From: Plantago major
Taxonomy: Eukaryota > Streptophyta > Magnoliopsida > Lamiales > Plantaginaceae
Direction of reading: 5' to 3'
Length of the DNA: 64,000 nt
Assembly (NCBI GenBank): GCA_026545765.1
Contig: CM048840.1
Coordinates: 51,212,580 to 51,276,579, forward strand
Below are positions 43,452 to 55,798 of the stretch, piece by piece. Position 1 is the first letter of the stretch. Every line of letters begins with the position of its first letter. The notes below the pieces were generated by a model. It had not been told where the DNA came from, ran no database searches, and saw only the letters and a program-made list of their open reading frames with translations. A program made the position numbers and the translations under genes.

Positions 43452-45076
43452 ATGTCTCTGAGTGATGCTCCTATCCTCAAGCCAGAAAACTACAAAAAAT
43501 GGAAGAACAACATGTTGTTGCATCTGGAAGCCATAAGTGACGAAATGGTACATGTTATCAAGAATGTCCCTATAGTCATTCGTCAGCCCAAACAAGTCAT
43601 GGGAGTTTCAGATGGAAGAGACAAAGCACCAGCCGACAAGGGTGATGACAGCAGTGGCTCCTCCACACCAGAGAATGGTAGAGTCACCGGTCGAATAGAA
43701 TATGAAGACAAGCCCAGAGAGCTCTGGATATCAGAAGATGCCAAGAGACATAGTCTGGATGGACAAGCTAGTAATATCATCATACGTTCTACTCCAGAGC
43801 ACATACAGTGTAAACTGTGGGGTGCAAAAACAGCTAAAGTTGCCTGGCAATTGATTGAAGAAATTTGTGCCAGCACTGAGAAAACTAAAGAAAACAAGTT
43901 CGAAGATTTGAAGCTCAAATTCCAAAACTTCAAACAAGGTCCTATAGAGACACTTGAAGCACTTGACTTTAGGTTCACAACACTAATGAGAGAAATGGTT
44001 GCACTTGGAGAAAGTGATAGATACACTAATTCTGAAAAGGTTAAGACTATTGTGAGAAGTCTAAACCAAAACTGGAACACACTCAATATTTCTATTTCAA
44101 CCAAGGAATGCCTAACATCACTCCAGTGGAACTCTTCTCACACTTAGCAACTGTCAACTATGAGACAACTCAGAGAGGACATACAGCTACTGAAAAGTCA
44201 CATAATGTTGCTCTCTTAACTCAAGGTACTTCTGAAAAGAAGGAAACCAAGGAAATGACTTAAGAAAATGCTCTTGCTGTAAAACACATGAAATGATTTG
44301 TGAGTCAAGAGGTTGAAAGGAGAAAATCCAAAGAGAAGCTGAAAAAGCATCTAGGATCAAACTACCATCAGTACAAAAATATACAAAACTGCTCGCTGAA
44401 CAAGCCTGCTCAGCAATCTGTAAGTATTGATGTTGCAGAAATTGAAAATGATATATGCTTCTACTGTCAGAAACCTGGACACGTCAAAAGAGATTGTCCT
44501 ATGTTCAACAAACTAAAGACAGGTGACATGAAGGAGAGAAGAAACTTCAAGAGAAGTCAGAGAGCTTTACCCACTGAAGAATGGAAAAAGATTCAAATCT
44601 AATTGGATGCTCTTGACATTGAAGATGAAGATTCAGATGACTCTAAGCTACCTTCACCTCAGTTATGTGGCATTACTCACGGTTTGGTTGACTTTGGTCA
44701 AAAGACGAGAGAAATGTGTGGAATTGCTGAGGAGGTCTTTCGAGATTTCTCCAACATCGAACCATGTCTAATGGCCGATGAGCTAACCAACATTTCACAG
44801 TTCTTAAAATATGATAGTGATGAGGAAAGTATAAAAGACCTAAAACATCTGAAAAAGGTGCTTGATCTTTATGAAAGAGAATTCTTAGTAGTTCAATCAA
44901 GAACTAAGTTTCTAGTAGAAGAAAAGAAATCTTTGAAAAGGAGATTTCAGATCTAACCAAGATATCTGAAACAAAAGATGCCGAAAATGCATTTCTCAAG
45001 GCACAGGTATCTGAGACAAATAAGTCACACAGAGAGGCAATGGATACACTTCAAAAGAAGTGTATCCATTGCACTT
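43452..45076 (+). pseudogene. gag: Copia gag, tandem unit 1
   Basis: MSLSDAPILKPENYKKW starts a 231-codon frame that includes SEKVKTIVRSLNQNW, after which a 1-nt loss shared by all three units shifts the frame. The CFYCQKPGHVKRDC knuckle (near 44460) and a coiled-coil part of the intron-like region follow. A shared stop (HMK then TGA) lies near 44293. It ends at the snap-back junction 45038-45071. The MADE codons are followed by CTAACC rather than GT. Confidence 0.85.
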
Positions 45077-45663
45077 GTTATAAAGAACCTCACCCGACAA
45101 ACTCATTAACCACACACCAACTGGCGTGGAGTGCAGGAAGTACTTAGTTTGGGAAACTAAGGATCAACTCCAAGGTTACTGAGCATAGGAAGTACTTAGT
45201 TTTGGAAACTAAGGAATAGCTCAAAAAGGTTTCTGAGTAGAGGAAGTACTTGGCTCAGATAGCTGGGGAACAACTCAGGGGGAAACATTTGGTTAAGAAC
45301 CAAGTGTTGCACGAATCGAGAGATAGGATATTTGTAAGGGTACCTCATTTATCTATCTTAGTGGATTCTAGGTCTGTAAAAAGCCAAATTGGAGTAGTTG
45401 AAGGATTATGACACCTTTAGATACCACAATAATTTGCTGTGTTATTTAATTACTGCATTTACCTTGCTTTATTCATCTTGTTAAGTATTTACACACATTT
45501 ACTCTGTTGAGCACGTGCACTTATCACAAAAAGTCTTCCGTTCTCTGAAATTAAGTATCAGATATCTTCATAGATATCTGAGAAACTATGTTTATCGACA
45601 AGAATTTTAAAAGACTATTCACCCCCCCCCCAGTCTTTTACTTTGCCGTTATCTGGACCAACA
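45077..45663 (+). repeat. Partial Copia LTR (3' part), unit 2
   Basis: It corresponds to 42743-43333 and ends with the C run at 45622-45631 and GGACCAACA, then a perfect PBS at 45666-45677. It lacks the LTR start and TATA box. Confidence 0.9.
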
Positions 45664-45781
45664 AGTGGTATCAGAGCAGGAGGTTCCCAAGTCTTCTGCG
45701 CTGAACCTAGATCCCAGATTAGTGCCCACTAACTATTTATCACCTAAACTTGATTTATTCGTTTAGTGTGTTTGCTGTAGA

Positions 45782-47399
45782 ATGTCTCTGAATGATGTTC
45801 CTATCCTCAAGCCAGAAAACTACGAAAAATGGAAGAACAACATGTTGTTGCATCTGGAAGCCATAAGTGACGAAATGATACATGTTATCAAGAATGGCCC
45901 TATAGTCATTCGACAGCACAAACAAGTCATTGGAGTTTCAGATGGAAGAGACAAAGCACCAGCCGACAAGGGTGATGAAAGCAGTGGCTCCTCCACACCA
46001 GAAACTGGGAGAGTCACCGGTCAAATAGAATATGAAGACAAGCCCAGAGAGCTCTGGACATCAGTAGATGCCAAGAGACATAGTCTGGATGGACAAGCTC
46101 GTAACATCATCATGCGTTCTACTCCAGAGCACATACAAAGGTAAACTGTAAAAAATGACTAAAGTTGCCTGGCAATTGATTGAAGAAATTTGTGCCAGCA
46201 CTGAGAAAACTAAAGAAAACAAGTTCGAAGATTTGAAGCTCAAATTCCAAAACTTCAAACAAGGTCCTATAGAGACACTTGAAGCACTTGACTTTAGGTT
46301 CACAACACTAATGAGAGAAATGGTTGCACTTGGAGAAAGTGATAGATACACTAATTCTGAAAAGGTTAAGACTATTGTGAGAAGTCTAAACCAAAACTGG
46401 AACACACTCAGTATTTCTACTTCAACCAAGTAATGCCTAACATCACTCCAGTGGAACTCTTCTCACACTAGGCAACTGTCAACTATGAGACAACTCAGAG
46501 AGGACATACAGCTACTGAAAATTCGCATAATGTTGCTCTCTTAACTCAAGGTATTTCTGAAAAGAAGGAAACCAAGGAAGTGACTGAAGAAAATGCTCTT
46601 GCTGTAAAACACATGAAATGATTTGTGTGTCAAGAGGTTGAAAGGAGAAAATTCTAATAGAAGCTGAAAAAGCATCTAGGATCAAACTACCATCAGTACA
46701 AAAATATACAGCATTTCATTGAACAAGCCTCGCCAAAGAATCAGAAATCTTGATGTTGCACAAATTGGAAATGATATATGCTTCTACTGTCAGAAACCTG
46801 GACATGTCAAAAGAGATTGTCCTATGTTCAACAAACTAAAGACAGGTGACAGGAAGGAGAGAAGAAACTTCAAGAGAAGTCAGAGAGCTTTACCCACTGA
46901 ATAATGGAAAAAGATTCAAATCCAATTGGATGGTCTTGACATTGAAGATGATGATTTAGTTTACTCCAAGCTACCTTCACCTGAGTTATGTGGCATTACT
47001 TACGGTTTAGTTGACTTTGGTCAAAAGACGAAAGAAATGTGTGGAGTTGCTGAGGAGGTCATTCCAGATTTCTCCAACATCGAAACATGTCTAATGGCCG
47101 ATGAGATAACCAACATTTCACAGTTCTTAAAATATGATAGTGATGAGGAAAGTATAAAAGACCTAAAACATCTAAAAAAGGAGCTTGATCTTTATGAAAG
47201 AGAAATCTTAGTAGTTCAATCAAGAACTAAGTTTCTAGAAGAAGAAAGGAAATCTTTCAAAAGGAGATTTCAGATCTAACCAAGATATCTGAAACAAAAG
47301 ATGCCGAAAATGCATTTCTCAAGGCACAGGTATCTGAGACAAATAAGTCACACAGAGCGGCAATGGATACACTTCAAAAGAAGTGTATCTATTGCACTT
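45782..47399 (+). pseudogene. gag: Copia gag, tandem unit 2
   Basis: It has the same layout as unit 1, with private lesions: loss of the KLWGAK codons near 46140, a stop in SHLA (TTGG to TAGG near 46470), and a scrambled stretch near 46650-46740. The knuckle is retained near 46785. It ends at the second snap-back junction, which carries one arm mismatch. Confidence 0.85.
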
Positions 47400-47986
47400 G
47401 TTATGAAGAAGCTCACCTGACAAACTCCTTAACCACACACCAACTGGCGTGGAGTGCAGGAAGTACTTAGTTTGGGAAACTAAGGATCAACTCCAAGGTT
47501 ACTGAGCATAGGAAGTACTTAGTTTTGGAAACTAAGGAATAGCTCAAAAAGGTTTCTGAGTAGAGGAAGTACTTGGCTCAGATAGCTGGGGAACAACTCA
47601 GGGGGAAACATTTGGTTGGGAACCAAGTGTTGCAGGAATTGAGAGATAGGATATTTGTAAGGGTACCTCATTTATCTATCTTAGTGGATTCTAGGTCTGT
47701 AAAAAGCCAAAGTGGATTAGTTAAAGGATTATGCCACCTTCAGATACCACTATAATTTGTTGTCTTATTTAATTACTGCATTTACCTTGCTTTATTCATC
47801 TTGTTAAGTATTTACACACTTTACTCTGTTGAGCACGTGCACTTATCACAGAAAGTCTTCCGCTCTCTGAAATGAAGTATCAGATATCTCCATAGATATC
47901 TGAGAAACTATGTTTATCGACAAGAGTTTTAAAAGACTATTCACCCCCCCCCCCAGTCTTTTACTTTGTCGTTATCTGGACCAACA
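47400..47986 (+). repeat. Partial Copia LTR (3' part), unit 3
   Basis: This is the same LTR segment as in unit 2, with the C run at 47944-47954 and the end at 47986, followed by a perfect PBS at 47989-48000. Confidence 0.9.
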
Positions 47987-48104
47987 AGTGGTATCAGAGC
48001 AGGAGGTTCCCAAGTCTTCTGCGCTGAACCTAGATCCCAGATTAGTGCCCACTAACTATTTAACACCTACACTTAATTTGTTCCTTTAGTGTGTTTGCTG
48101 TAGA

Positions 48105-49436
48105 ATGTCTCTGAGTGATGCTCCTATCCTCAAGCCAGAAAACTACGAAAAATGGAAGAACAACATGTTGTTGCATCTGGAAGCCATAAGTGACGAAATG
48201 ATACATGTTATCAAGAATGGCCCTATAGTCATTCCACAGCACAAACAAGTCATGGGAGATTAATATGGAAGAGACAAAGCACCAGCCGACAAGGGTGATG
48301 AAAGCAGTGGCTCCTCAACACCAGAAACTGGGAGAGTCACCGGTCGAATAGAATATGAAGACAAGCCCAGAGAGCTCTGGACATCAGAAGATGCCAAGAG
48401 ACATAGTTTGGATGGACAAGCTCGTAACATCATCATACGTTCTACTCTAGAGCACATACAGTGTAAACTGTGGGGGTGCAAAAACAGCTAAAGTTTCCTG
48501 GCAATTGATTGAAGAAATTTGTGCCAGCACTGAGAAAACTAAAGAAAACAAGTTCGAAGATTTGAAGCTCAAATTCCAAAACTTTAAACAAGGTCCTACA
48601 GAGACACTTGACGCACTTGACTTTAGCTTCAAAACTCTAATGAGTGAAATGGTTGCACTTGGAGAATGTGATAGATACACTAATTCTGAAAAGGTTAAGA
48701 CTGTTGTGAGAAGTCTAAACCAAAACTGGAACACACTCAGTATTTCTGCTTCAACCAAGGAATGCCTAACATCACTCCAGTGGAACTCTTCTCACACTTG
48801 GCAACTGTCAACTATGAGACAACTCAGAGAGGACATACATCTACTGAAAAGTCGCGTAATGTAGCTCTCTTAACTCAACATACTTCTGAAAAGAAGGAAA
48901 CCAAGGAAGTGACTGAAGAAAATGCTCTTGCTGTAAAACACATGAAATGATTTGTGAGTCAAGAGATTGAAAGGAGAAAATCCAAAGAGAAGCTGAAAAA
49001 GCATCTAGGAGCAAACTACCATCAGTACAAAAATATACAAAACAGCTCACTGAACAAGCCTGCTCAGCAATCTGTACGTACTGATGTTGCAGAAATTGGA
49101 AATGATATATGCTTCTACTGTCAGAAACCTGGACACTTTAAAAGAGATTGTCCTATGTTCAACAAACTAAAGACAGGTGACAGGAAGGAGAGAAGAAACT
49201 TCAAGAGAAGTCAGAGAGCGTTGCTCACTGAAGAATGGAAAAAGATTCAAATCCAATTGGATGCTCTTGACATTGAAGATGAAGATTCAGATGACTCCAA
49301 GCTACCTTCACCTGAGTTATGTGGCATTACTCACGATTTGGTTGACTTTGGTCAGAAGACGAAAGAAATGTGTGGAGTTGCTGAGGAGGTCTATCCTGAT
49401 TTCTCCAACATCGAACCATGTCTAATGGCGGATGAG
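48105..49436 (+). pseudogene. gag: Copia gag, tandem unit 3 (leads into pol)
   Basis: MSLSDAPILKPENYEKW begins at 48105. A stop appears near 48262, and the shared 1-nt loss and the shared HMK stop (near 48948) recur. The knuckle CFYCQKPGHFKRDC lies near 49112, and the exon ends MADE at 49436, where the following dinucleotide is CT instead of GT. This is the only unit physically connected to pol. Confidence 0.85.
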
Positions 49437-50645
49437 CTAACCAAGATTTCACAGTTCTTATAATATGATAGTGATGAGGAAAGTAGAAAATACCTAAAAC
49501 ATCTAAAAAATGAGCTTGATCTTTATGAAAGAGAATTCTTAGTAGTTTAATCAAGAACTAAGTTTCTAGAAGAAGAAAAGAAATCTTTGAAAAGGTGATT
49601 TCAGATCTAACCAAGATATCTGAAACAAAAGATGCCGAAAATGCATTTCTCAAGGCACTGGTATCTGAGACAAAGAAGTCACACAGAGCGGCAATGGATA
49701 CACTTCAAAAGAAGTATGAAAGTCTTCTTTCTGAACTGAGGAACTCAAGAAGAAAGAACTATCTTTTCAATCCTATGCCAAAGCTACTGAAACTCTCACT
49801 GAAGTTCACTCTTATTTAAGGGATCCTTCAGAAAAAGGAGGACTTGGGTTGAACACACAAGCAAGTAGTTCCTACACTTTGAACAAAAGTGATGAGAGAA
49901 TGACATTTGTAAGTATTCAGCAAGATGGTTCCCAAATAACCTATAGCGTTGGTCAGAAAGCTAAGGCTGTTGACAAAGGAAAGGCAGTTGCGACCAAACC
50001 TTTGTGGGAAAAACAAGTCCAAAAGAAAACTATTGGGAACGTTTCTGTAAAGAAACATAACACTGAAAAGTGTACTCACCCACAGTGCTATGTCTCTCAG
50101 AAAGGAAAAATTGCGGGAGTAGGTAAATTTTCCAACATCACGTTTTATGGAAAGAAAGATGTTCTAGAGACTAGAAAAGTTGCTAAGAAGAGAACTCAGA
50201 TAGCACCAGGTGCTCGAAATGGCATTGGCTATAAAGCCATCGGGAAACAACTTGCTCGTGAGTATAAACAAGAGCAAGAACGATGGATAATAGCTAGGAT
50301 TGTTCTAAGCAATCATCAGATGTGGAAGAAAGAACAAGCCACAAGCAATCAATGCTGTAGGCTAGAAGAAATCAAGGAAAGCTAAGTTCATGAAAAGCGA
50401 CTCAAAGAATCGACAGGTATCTGAAAGCACCACGAGGAGCACCAAGGAAAACACCAAAAACGAAAATAATTCTTAATAATGATAATACTACTCATTTACA
50501 TAGAATTCCTCCTTATGTTCCTACTAGACAAAAGCAAGTTCCTAAGAAATACATTCAAGAATGGATTCCTACTGGAAGATTGTTTAGTCCAGATAGTTCC
50601 ATCATTCAAATGAGAACCTAAACTCCTATTTCCTGTTTTGTGCAG
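49437..50645 (+). other. Intron-like segment between gag and protease, element B
   Basis: The 1,209-bp counterpart of 30074-31278 begins CTAACC (donor GT mutated) and ends TTCCTGTTTTGTGCAG before AACACTCC. It encodes coiled-coil Gag C-terminal sequence (ENAFLKALVSETKKSHRAAM), CTHPQCYVSQKGK, and NGIGYKAIGKQLAREYKQEQ at 49849-50385, and ends the Gag frame with TAA at 50619-50621, the same place as in fragment C. Confidence 0.65.
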
Positions 50646-51990
50646 AACACTCCAAGGAAGAATCCAACATAGCATTTTGATAGTGGATGTGGGAAGCACA
50701 TGACAAGAGAAAAAGCAAACCTGGTCAGCTACAAAGTTTAGAATACTGGACCAGATATCAGATTTGCTGGAGGAGAAATACATCCAACTGTAGGATTTGG
50801 AGATCTGAAATTGGGAGCCCTTACAATCTCTGGTGTACTTCATGTAATGGGATTGAAATATAATCTCCTAAGCATGAGTCAATTTGCTGACAAGGGCTTC
50901 TTAGTAAAGATCAAATCAAAATTCTGCAAACTGATTGACAATGAGTCAAAGCAGAGAGTCATGGTTGCTAGGTGGAAAGGATGTCTCTGTGTGCTGACTG
51001 GGCATCTGCCACAACTGAAGAATGTCTCATGGTGAGTCAATCTGGCCACACTGAAGAAAATTGGCTATGACATAAAAGAATGAGTCATTTGAACTTCATA
51101 ACTCTGAACAAGCTAGCCAAGAAAGAGTTGGTGGTTGGATTACCCAAAATGGCATATAGAAAAGATGGTGTATGCTCAGCTTGCCAAATGGGAAAACAAT
51201 CCAAAACATCTTGCAAGTCTAAAACTAGACACTCCAGTGAAAGGCCACTGCAAATGTTGCATATGGATCTTTTTGAATCCTCTGTAACTATCTATGCAGG
51301 AAAGAAGTATGGTCTGGTTGTTGTTGATGATTACTCAAGATTCACTTAGGTTGTATTTCCTAAACAAAAATCTGATGCAAGGGTTGAAAAAAAATCCCTT
51401 GATAAGGTTAGGGATATGAAAAGCAATTTACATATTTTTTTTGACTTATCTTGCTGAATAAGCATGAAGTCATGAAAAATGACAAGGTATCTATAATCAG
51501 AACAGACCATGGTACTGAGTTTGTGAACCAGAACATAAAAGAGTTTTGTACCTGCAAAGGTATACAACATCAACTATCTTCCGTAAGGACTCCACAACAA
51601 AATGGTGTTGCTTAAAGGAAGAATAGGACCCTAACAAAAGCTGCAAGAACAATGCTTGCTGACACTGAAATAAGTTAAATCTATTGGGTTGAAGCTGTTA
51701 ACACAACCTGCAACACTCAAAATAGATGTTTGATCAACAAACACCATGGCAAAACTCCTTATGAACTTTTGATTGGTAGACCCCCTAGTATCAAACATCT
51801 AAGGGTGTTTGGTTGCAGATGTTTTGTTCTTAACAATTGAAAATAATACTTGAGAACATTTCAACCAAAAGCAGATGAAGGAGTATTTCTTGGTTATTCT
51901 CTGAATAGCAAAGCCTACAGAATCTTCAACGAAAGAACGCAAAAGATTGAAGAATCTGTTCATGTAGTTTTCTATATTTGAAGGGAACAA
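50646..51990 (+). pseudogene. pol: Copia protease, GAG-pre-integrase and integrase, element B
   Basis: The order of motifs is HFDSGCGKHMT (protease), IRFAGGE, GLKYNLLSMSQFADKGF, MSHLNFITLNKLAKKELVVG, CSACQMGKQSK, HMDLFESSV, VVVDDYSRFT, RTDHGTEFVNQ, PQQNGVA and LRVFGCRCFVLN. A tryptophan codon near 51348 is TAG. About 60 bp of unrelated AT-rich sequence is inserted near 51390-51450 relative to A. PQQNGVA is followed by a stop instead of the catalytic glutamate. The integrase is therefore inactive. Confidence 0.85.
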
Positions 51991-53370
51991 GAAAGTACCC
52001 TTGAATGAAGAACTCTCAGATAGGTTCAAAGAACTAATGATTAAAGATTCTGAAGAAGAATCCTCAAAAGGAAATAATTCTATCATTCACTTAGAGGATG
52101 AAAAGCAACCATTGCTTAGTAACAACAAGTCAACTCTAAGACTTGATGAAGAATTTCCTATGGGAATTCCAGAAATGGAACAAGTTACTGAGAACCTTCA
52201 TCATGAAGAGGTTTCTGAGAATGAGATTGCTGAAAATCCAATCTCAGATATTTCTAACACTGAAAAAAGTGTCAGATATCTATGGCATATCCTGTGTGCC
52301 AGATATCTCAAATACTGAACAAGTATCTTGTCAAGATCATAATGATTCACATTTAGATCAAAATGATATTGATCCTACAAGTTCAAAACCCATTATGAAA
52401 TGGATAAGAGATCATCCTGCCAAGGATGTGATTGGTCCTTTTGACCAAGGGGTTAGAACTAGGAGAGCAATTGCTGGAAATGCAGACTCTCTCTATGGAT
52501 GTTTCATCTCAAACATTGAACCTACAACTATAGAAGAAGCATTGAAGGATCAAGACTGGATCTCTGCAATGCAAGAAGAGTTGGATCAATTTGAGAAAAA
52601 CAAAGTCCGGAAACTGGTTCAATTTGTTGATGGAATATCTGTAATTGGAACCAAGTGGGTTTTCAGGAACAAAATGAATGAGTCTGGTGAAATAACCAGA
52701 AACAACGCAATGTTGGTTGCCAAGGGATTCACCTAGACTGAAGGACTAGATTTTGATGAGTCATATGCTCCAGTTGCAAGATTGGATGCAATTAGACTAT
52801 TTCTAGCCTTTGCAGCTCATAATGACTTGAAAGTTTATCAAATGGATGTCAAGAGTGCATTCCTACATGGTGAACTTGCTGAGGAAGTCTATGTTGAACA
52901 ACCACCAGGCTTTGAAGTTTTCACAGAAAGTAGAATGGTCTATAAGCTTCAGAAAGCTCTGTATGGACTAAAACAGGCTCCAAGAGCATGGTATGATACT
53001 TTAGCCAAATACTTGCTGGAAAGTGGCTTCAAGAAAGGAGATGTTGATAAAACACTCTTTACTTTGAACCATGAAGGAAAATTACTTTTAGTTCAAGTAT
53101 ATGACATTATATTTGGATCTAAAGACAAGAAACTTTGTGAAGACTTTGCTAAGCTCATGAAAAGTAAATTTGAGATGAGCATGATGGGAGAATTGAACTA
53201 TTTCCTAGGGTTGTAAGTCAAGCAACTTAATGATGGAATATTCATCAGTCAAACAAAGTATGCAAAAGATATGCTCAACAAGTTTAATCTAAAGCCTTCT
53301 AAAAAGAATGCGAAGATACCTATGAGCATTGGAACCAAAATGACCTATAATGAATCTGACAAGAGTGTTG
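51991..53370 (+). pseudogene. pol: Copia reverse transcriptase, element B, split by Athila insertion
   Basis: An acidic linker leads to TIEEALKDQDWISAMQEEL, GTKWVFRNKMNESGEITRN and, past a TAG at 52734-52736, [54 protein letters not shown] and a damaged catalytic motif. VQVY is followed directly by DIIFGS because six bases encoding Val-Asp of YVDD are missing near 53099. The frame continues to ESDKSV, where the Athila element is inserted (TSD TGTTG at 53366-53370). Confidence 0.9.
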
Positions 53371-54454
53371 CGATGTGCTCAAATTAATACTTAGAAAACC
53401 AAGTAGTAAGCAGTTGTTATAGAAAGGCAAAGCTAAACCAAAGAGTCGTTCGCTAAGGAATTAATTAAGCTACGTAGCAGTGAGAGTAAACAGATACTTG
53501 CGAGTAACAGTTTGATTGATGGGTCGGTTTTACTTCTAACTAGTTTAACTAAAGCAAAGATTACGATTAACAATGAGAGTAAGATGAATACAATAGAAAG
53601 ATCCCATTATGATAATTCGAACTAGTGATAACACTCATATTTGTCACACGGTCGTTGTACAGTAAATCAATCAATTTGATTCAACCATTTGTTCTTAGAA
53701 AATATTATACTAGAGAAATCATGAGTCGTCAATTCACGATCCTTAAACATGAACAATTTATAGAATTTAAAACAGACTTATCGAATTGATGGTTTTTACG
53801 AAGATTTTATACTAGACTAACCTATATGAGTGCTTTGATAAACCCTAGAACGAATATGCATAATCGTCACATACTACTGTATTCAAAGGTGTTTAGCTAC
53901 TCATAATTGATGATTGCATACAGAGATTCTTGGTAAAAATCATATGAAACATAGATGATAAACTCGCATGCAATAACATACAATTCAATTAATAAGATAA
54001 AGAACGAATTGTAAAGAACAAAGCAATGGAGAAATCAATACCAATAATCTTGATGATAAAAATCAATGAGTCACCATGCTCCAAAGATGTCTCAATGTCA
54101 ATGTGTGAATCTAGGAGCTTTTTTCAAAACTAGGTTAAAAGAAGTATTGAAAGAAAAAAAATCAAAATTCTAATCTAATAAGGAAAACAAATTCTGGATT
54201 TATGCTTTCTTGTCACAAGGAAGAATCTCGCCATGGCGAAGCCTTCCTTTAAAACAGAGGCTCCATTTACAGAAAATCTCAACAGCCATGCTAAGCGGCC
54301 TGTTCTCATTTAGCTCAAAAGACATCGATTTCTGCAAAATGTAAACACAACACCAAAGCGTAAAAACGAACTAAAAAGATTGCAAAACTAAAGCCAAAGA
54401 CTCACATAGACCGCTAAAAAGGACCAAATGAGACGTTCGAATATTGTCTCATCA
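53371..54454 (-). repeat. Athila 3' LTR, 1,084 bp
   Basis: It starts TGATGAGACAATATT at 54454 and ends GAGCACATCG at 53371 (last base changed from A). It is about 227 bp shorter than the 5' LTR because the CCGCGG palindrome array is reduced to one degenerate unit near 54228. Confidence 0.93.
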
Positions 54455-54467
54455 AAATCCCCAAACC
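54455..54467 (-). promoter_or_regulatory. Polypurine tract of the Athila element
   Basis: The minus strand reads GGTTTGGGGATTT directly before the LTR start TGATGAG. Similar tracts recur at 55224-55236 and 55701-55714. Confidence 0.75.
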
Positions 54468-55798
54468 GAACCTTTGCTCGTCCCGAGCAAACAAACAAAT
54501 TAAAGACAAATTAGACTTTAGACTACGACATAAAATAGCACACAAACGAGTCAATCTTCCAAGTGACCGAACTCTACCATTGTAAGCGTTAAATTCACAA
54601 GATGCAAAAGGTTTGCACTCAACTGACATTGACAGAAATAGTGCACAAAAAAATCCTGCAAGAGAGTTTTTCAAATAAATAACACTTAAGTCTAACTCTC
54701 CAATCCCTCGCAAGGAAATCCTACACTATTCTCTCTGACACTCCGGAAGTGTCTAGTGGGTTAAACATCAAGAACAATAAGAGAAAAGGAAGGTGACTTT
54801 CATCACAAAGGTGCCTCAAATACCTCATGCAATGTACTCAATTAGTTAAGTCATAAGGGACTTTTTCCTTGCGTATAGCAGCTTGCCAAGACATACCACC
54901 AACTTCCATAAACCAAATATTTGCATCAAATGAATTAAATTCTAATCAATTTGGCCACTATGGACTCTTTTAGTCTCACTTTTTTGGTAGTGTCGGTTTA
55001 CCGAAGTCCGCACTTTTGTGCGTGTTAGTTTGGTGTACGTGCCATCAACCCTCACGGACATATTGCTTTTTAGGACCACGCCGGTATATAGGTAGTATTT
55101 GAAACACCCCCAACACGACTACGGTGATGACAAGCACTATAGATACACTCCGAGACAATTCAACTAATCAGGGGGAATACATATTACAAGATTTGAACAA
55201 TAACATCATAATACAGCAGATTTCTTCTCCCCAAACCGGTCTTCGCAATGCACTAGCTTTCGACAAAATGAAACATGAAGAGCATGCCGTTCGTCATACT
55301 TAACTTAACTGAGTACACATGAGAATGAAAAGGCACAAACAAGAGGGTTTGCACTTCCCGAAAGGATCACACAAGCGCCGGCACAATATTTTTTCATCGG
55401 CTTAAAGTTTCTCACCGGCTTTTTTGGACCAAAGAGTTAAACAAACTCCCTATTTACAGGAAAAACAAACTTACGAGATCTTAAGTCCACTACACTATCT
55501 AAGGCAAGATTCGTGCAAAACGTAAGCAACAAGAAGATTTAACAATCACAATAGAAGTATTCGTAACTTGGAAGAATGACTCACGAAAGACTCTAGAGAA
55601 GAAAAGAAAAATGACCAAAACAAACAGAAAGTAAAGGACGAAAGACTCTAGAGACTCAGAAAATAGAGAAAACGCAGACAAGACACCAGAGAGAACATTC
55701 CTCCTCCCCAAACCTAAACTCAAGCATGTCCTCAAGCGTAGAGTAAAGAAGAAAAAAGAATGGGGTCAATGGTGACTTGCATGTGATGTATTTTAGAG
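54468..55798 (-). other. Non-coding 3' region of the Athila element
   Basis: No supported ORF lies in these 1.3 kb. Two extra PPT-like tracts (GGTTTGGGGAGAA at 55236-55224, GGTTTGGGGAGGAG at 55714-55701) occur. In the pol-less relatives a comparable tract precedes ORF2, so ORF2 appears to have been lost here. ORFs at 54414-54713 and 55499-55735 show no family motif. Confidence 0.6.

Larger units (their letters stand above)
42743..49712 (+). repeat. Tandem triplication of an LTR-3'/PBS/gag segment, ~2.33-kb period
   Basis: Units are 42743-45076, 45077-47399 and 47400 to about 49712. Each comprises the last ~590 bp of the LTR, the PBS and ~1.6 kb of gag. The two internal junctions (45038-45071, 47361-47394) have the same structure: gag sequence, a 15-bp inverted copy of CAATGGATACACTTC after a 4-base AAAA loop, and then LTR sequence. 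Unit 3 continues normally into gag. Confidence 0.92.

Noticed and set aside
43583..44104. 173-codon minus-strand ORF antisense to Copia gag (similar ones at 46061-46429 and 48447-48758)
   Set aside because: It recurs only because gag is triplicated, is the complement of clear gag motifs, and has no family resemblance.
49437..49442. Functional splice donor of the gag intron in Copia B
   Set aside because: B has CTAACC or ATAACC in place of GTAAYC in all three gag units, so this copy could not be spliced there.
42743..49712. CRISPR-like or satellite interpretation of the direct repeats
   Set aside because: Units are 2.3 kb with LTR, PBS and gag content; this is a eukaryotic retrotransposon rearrangement.
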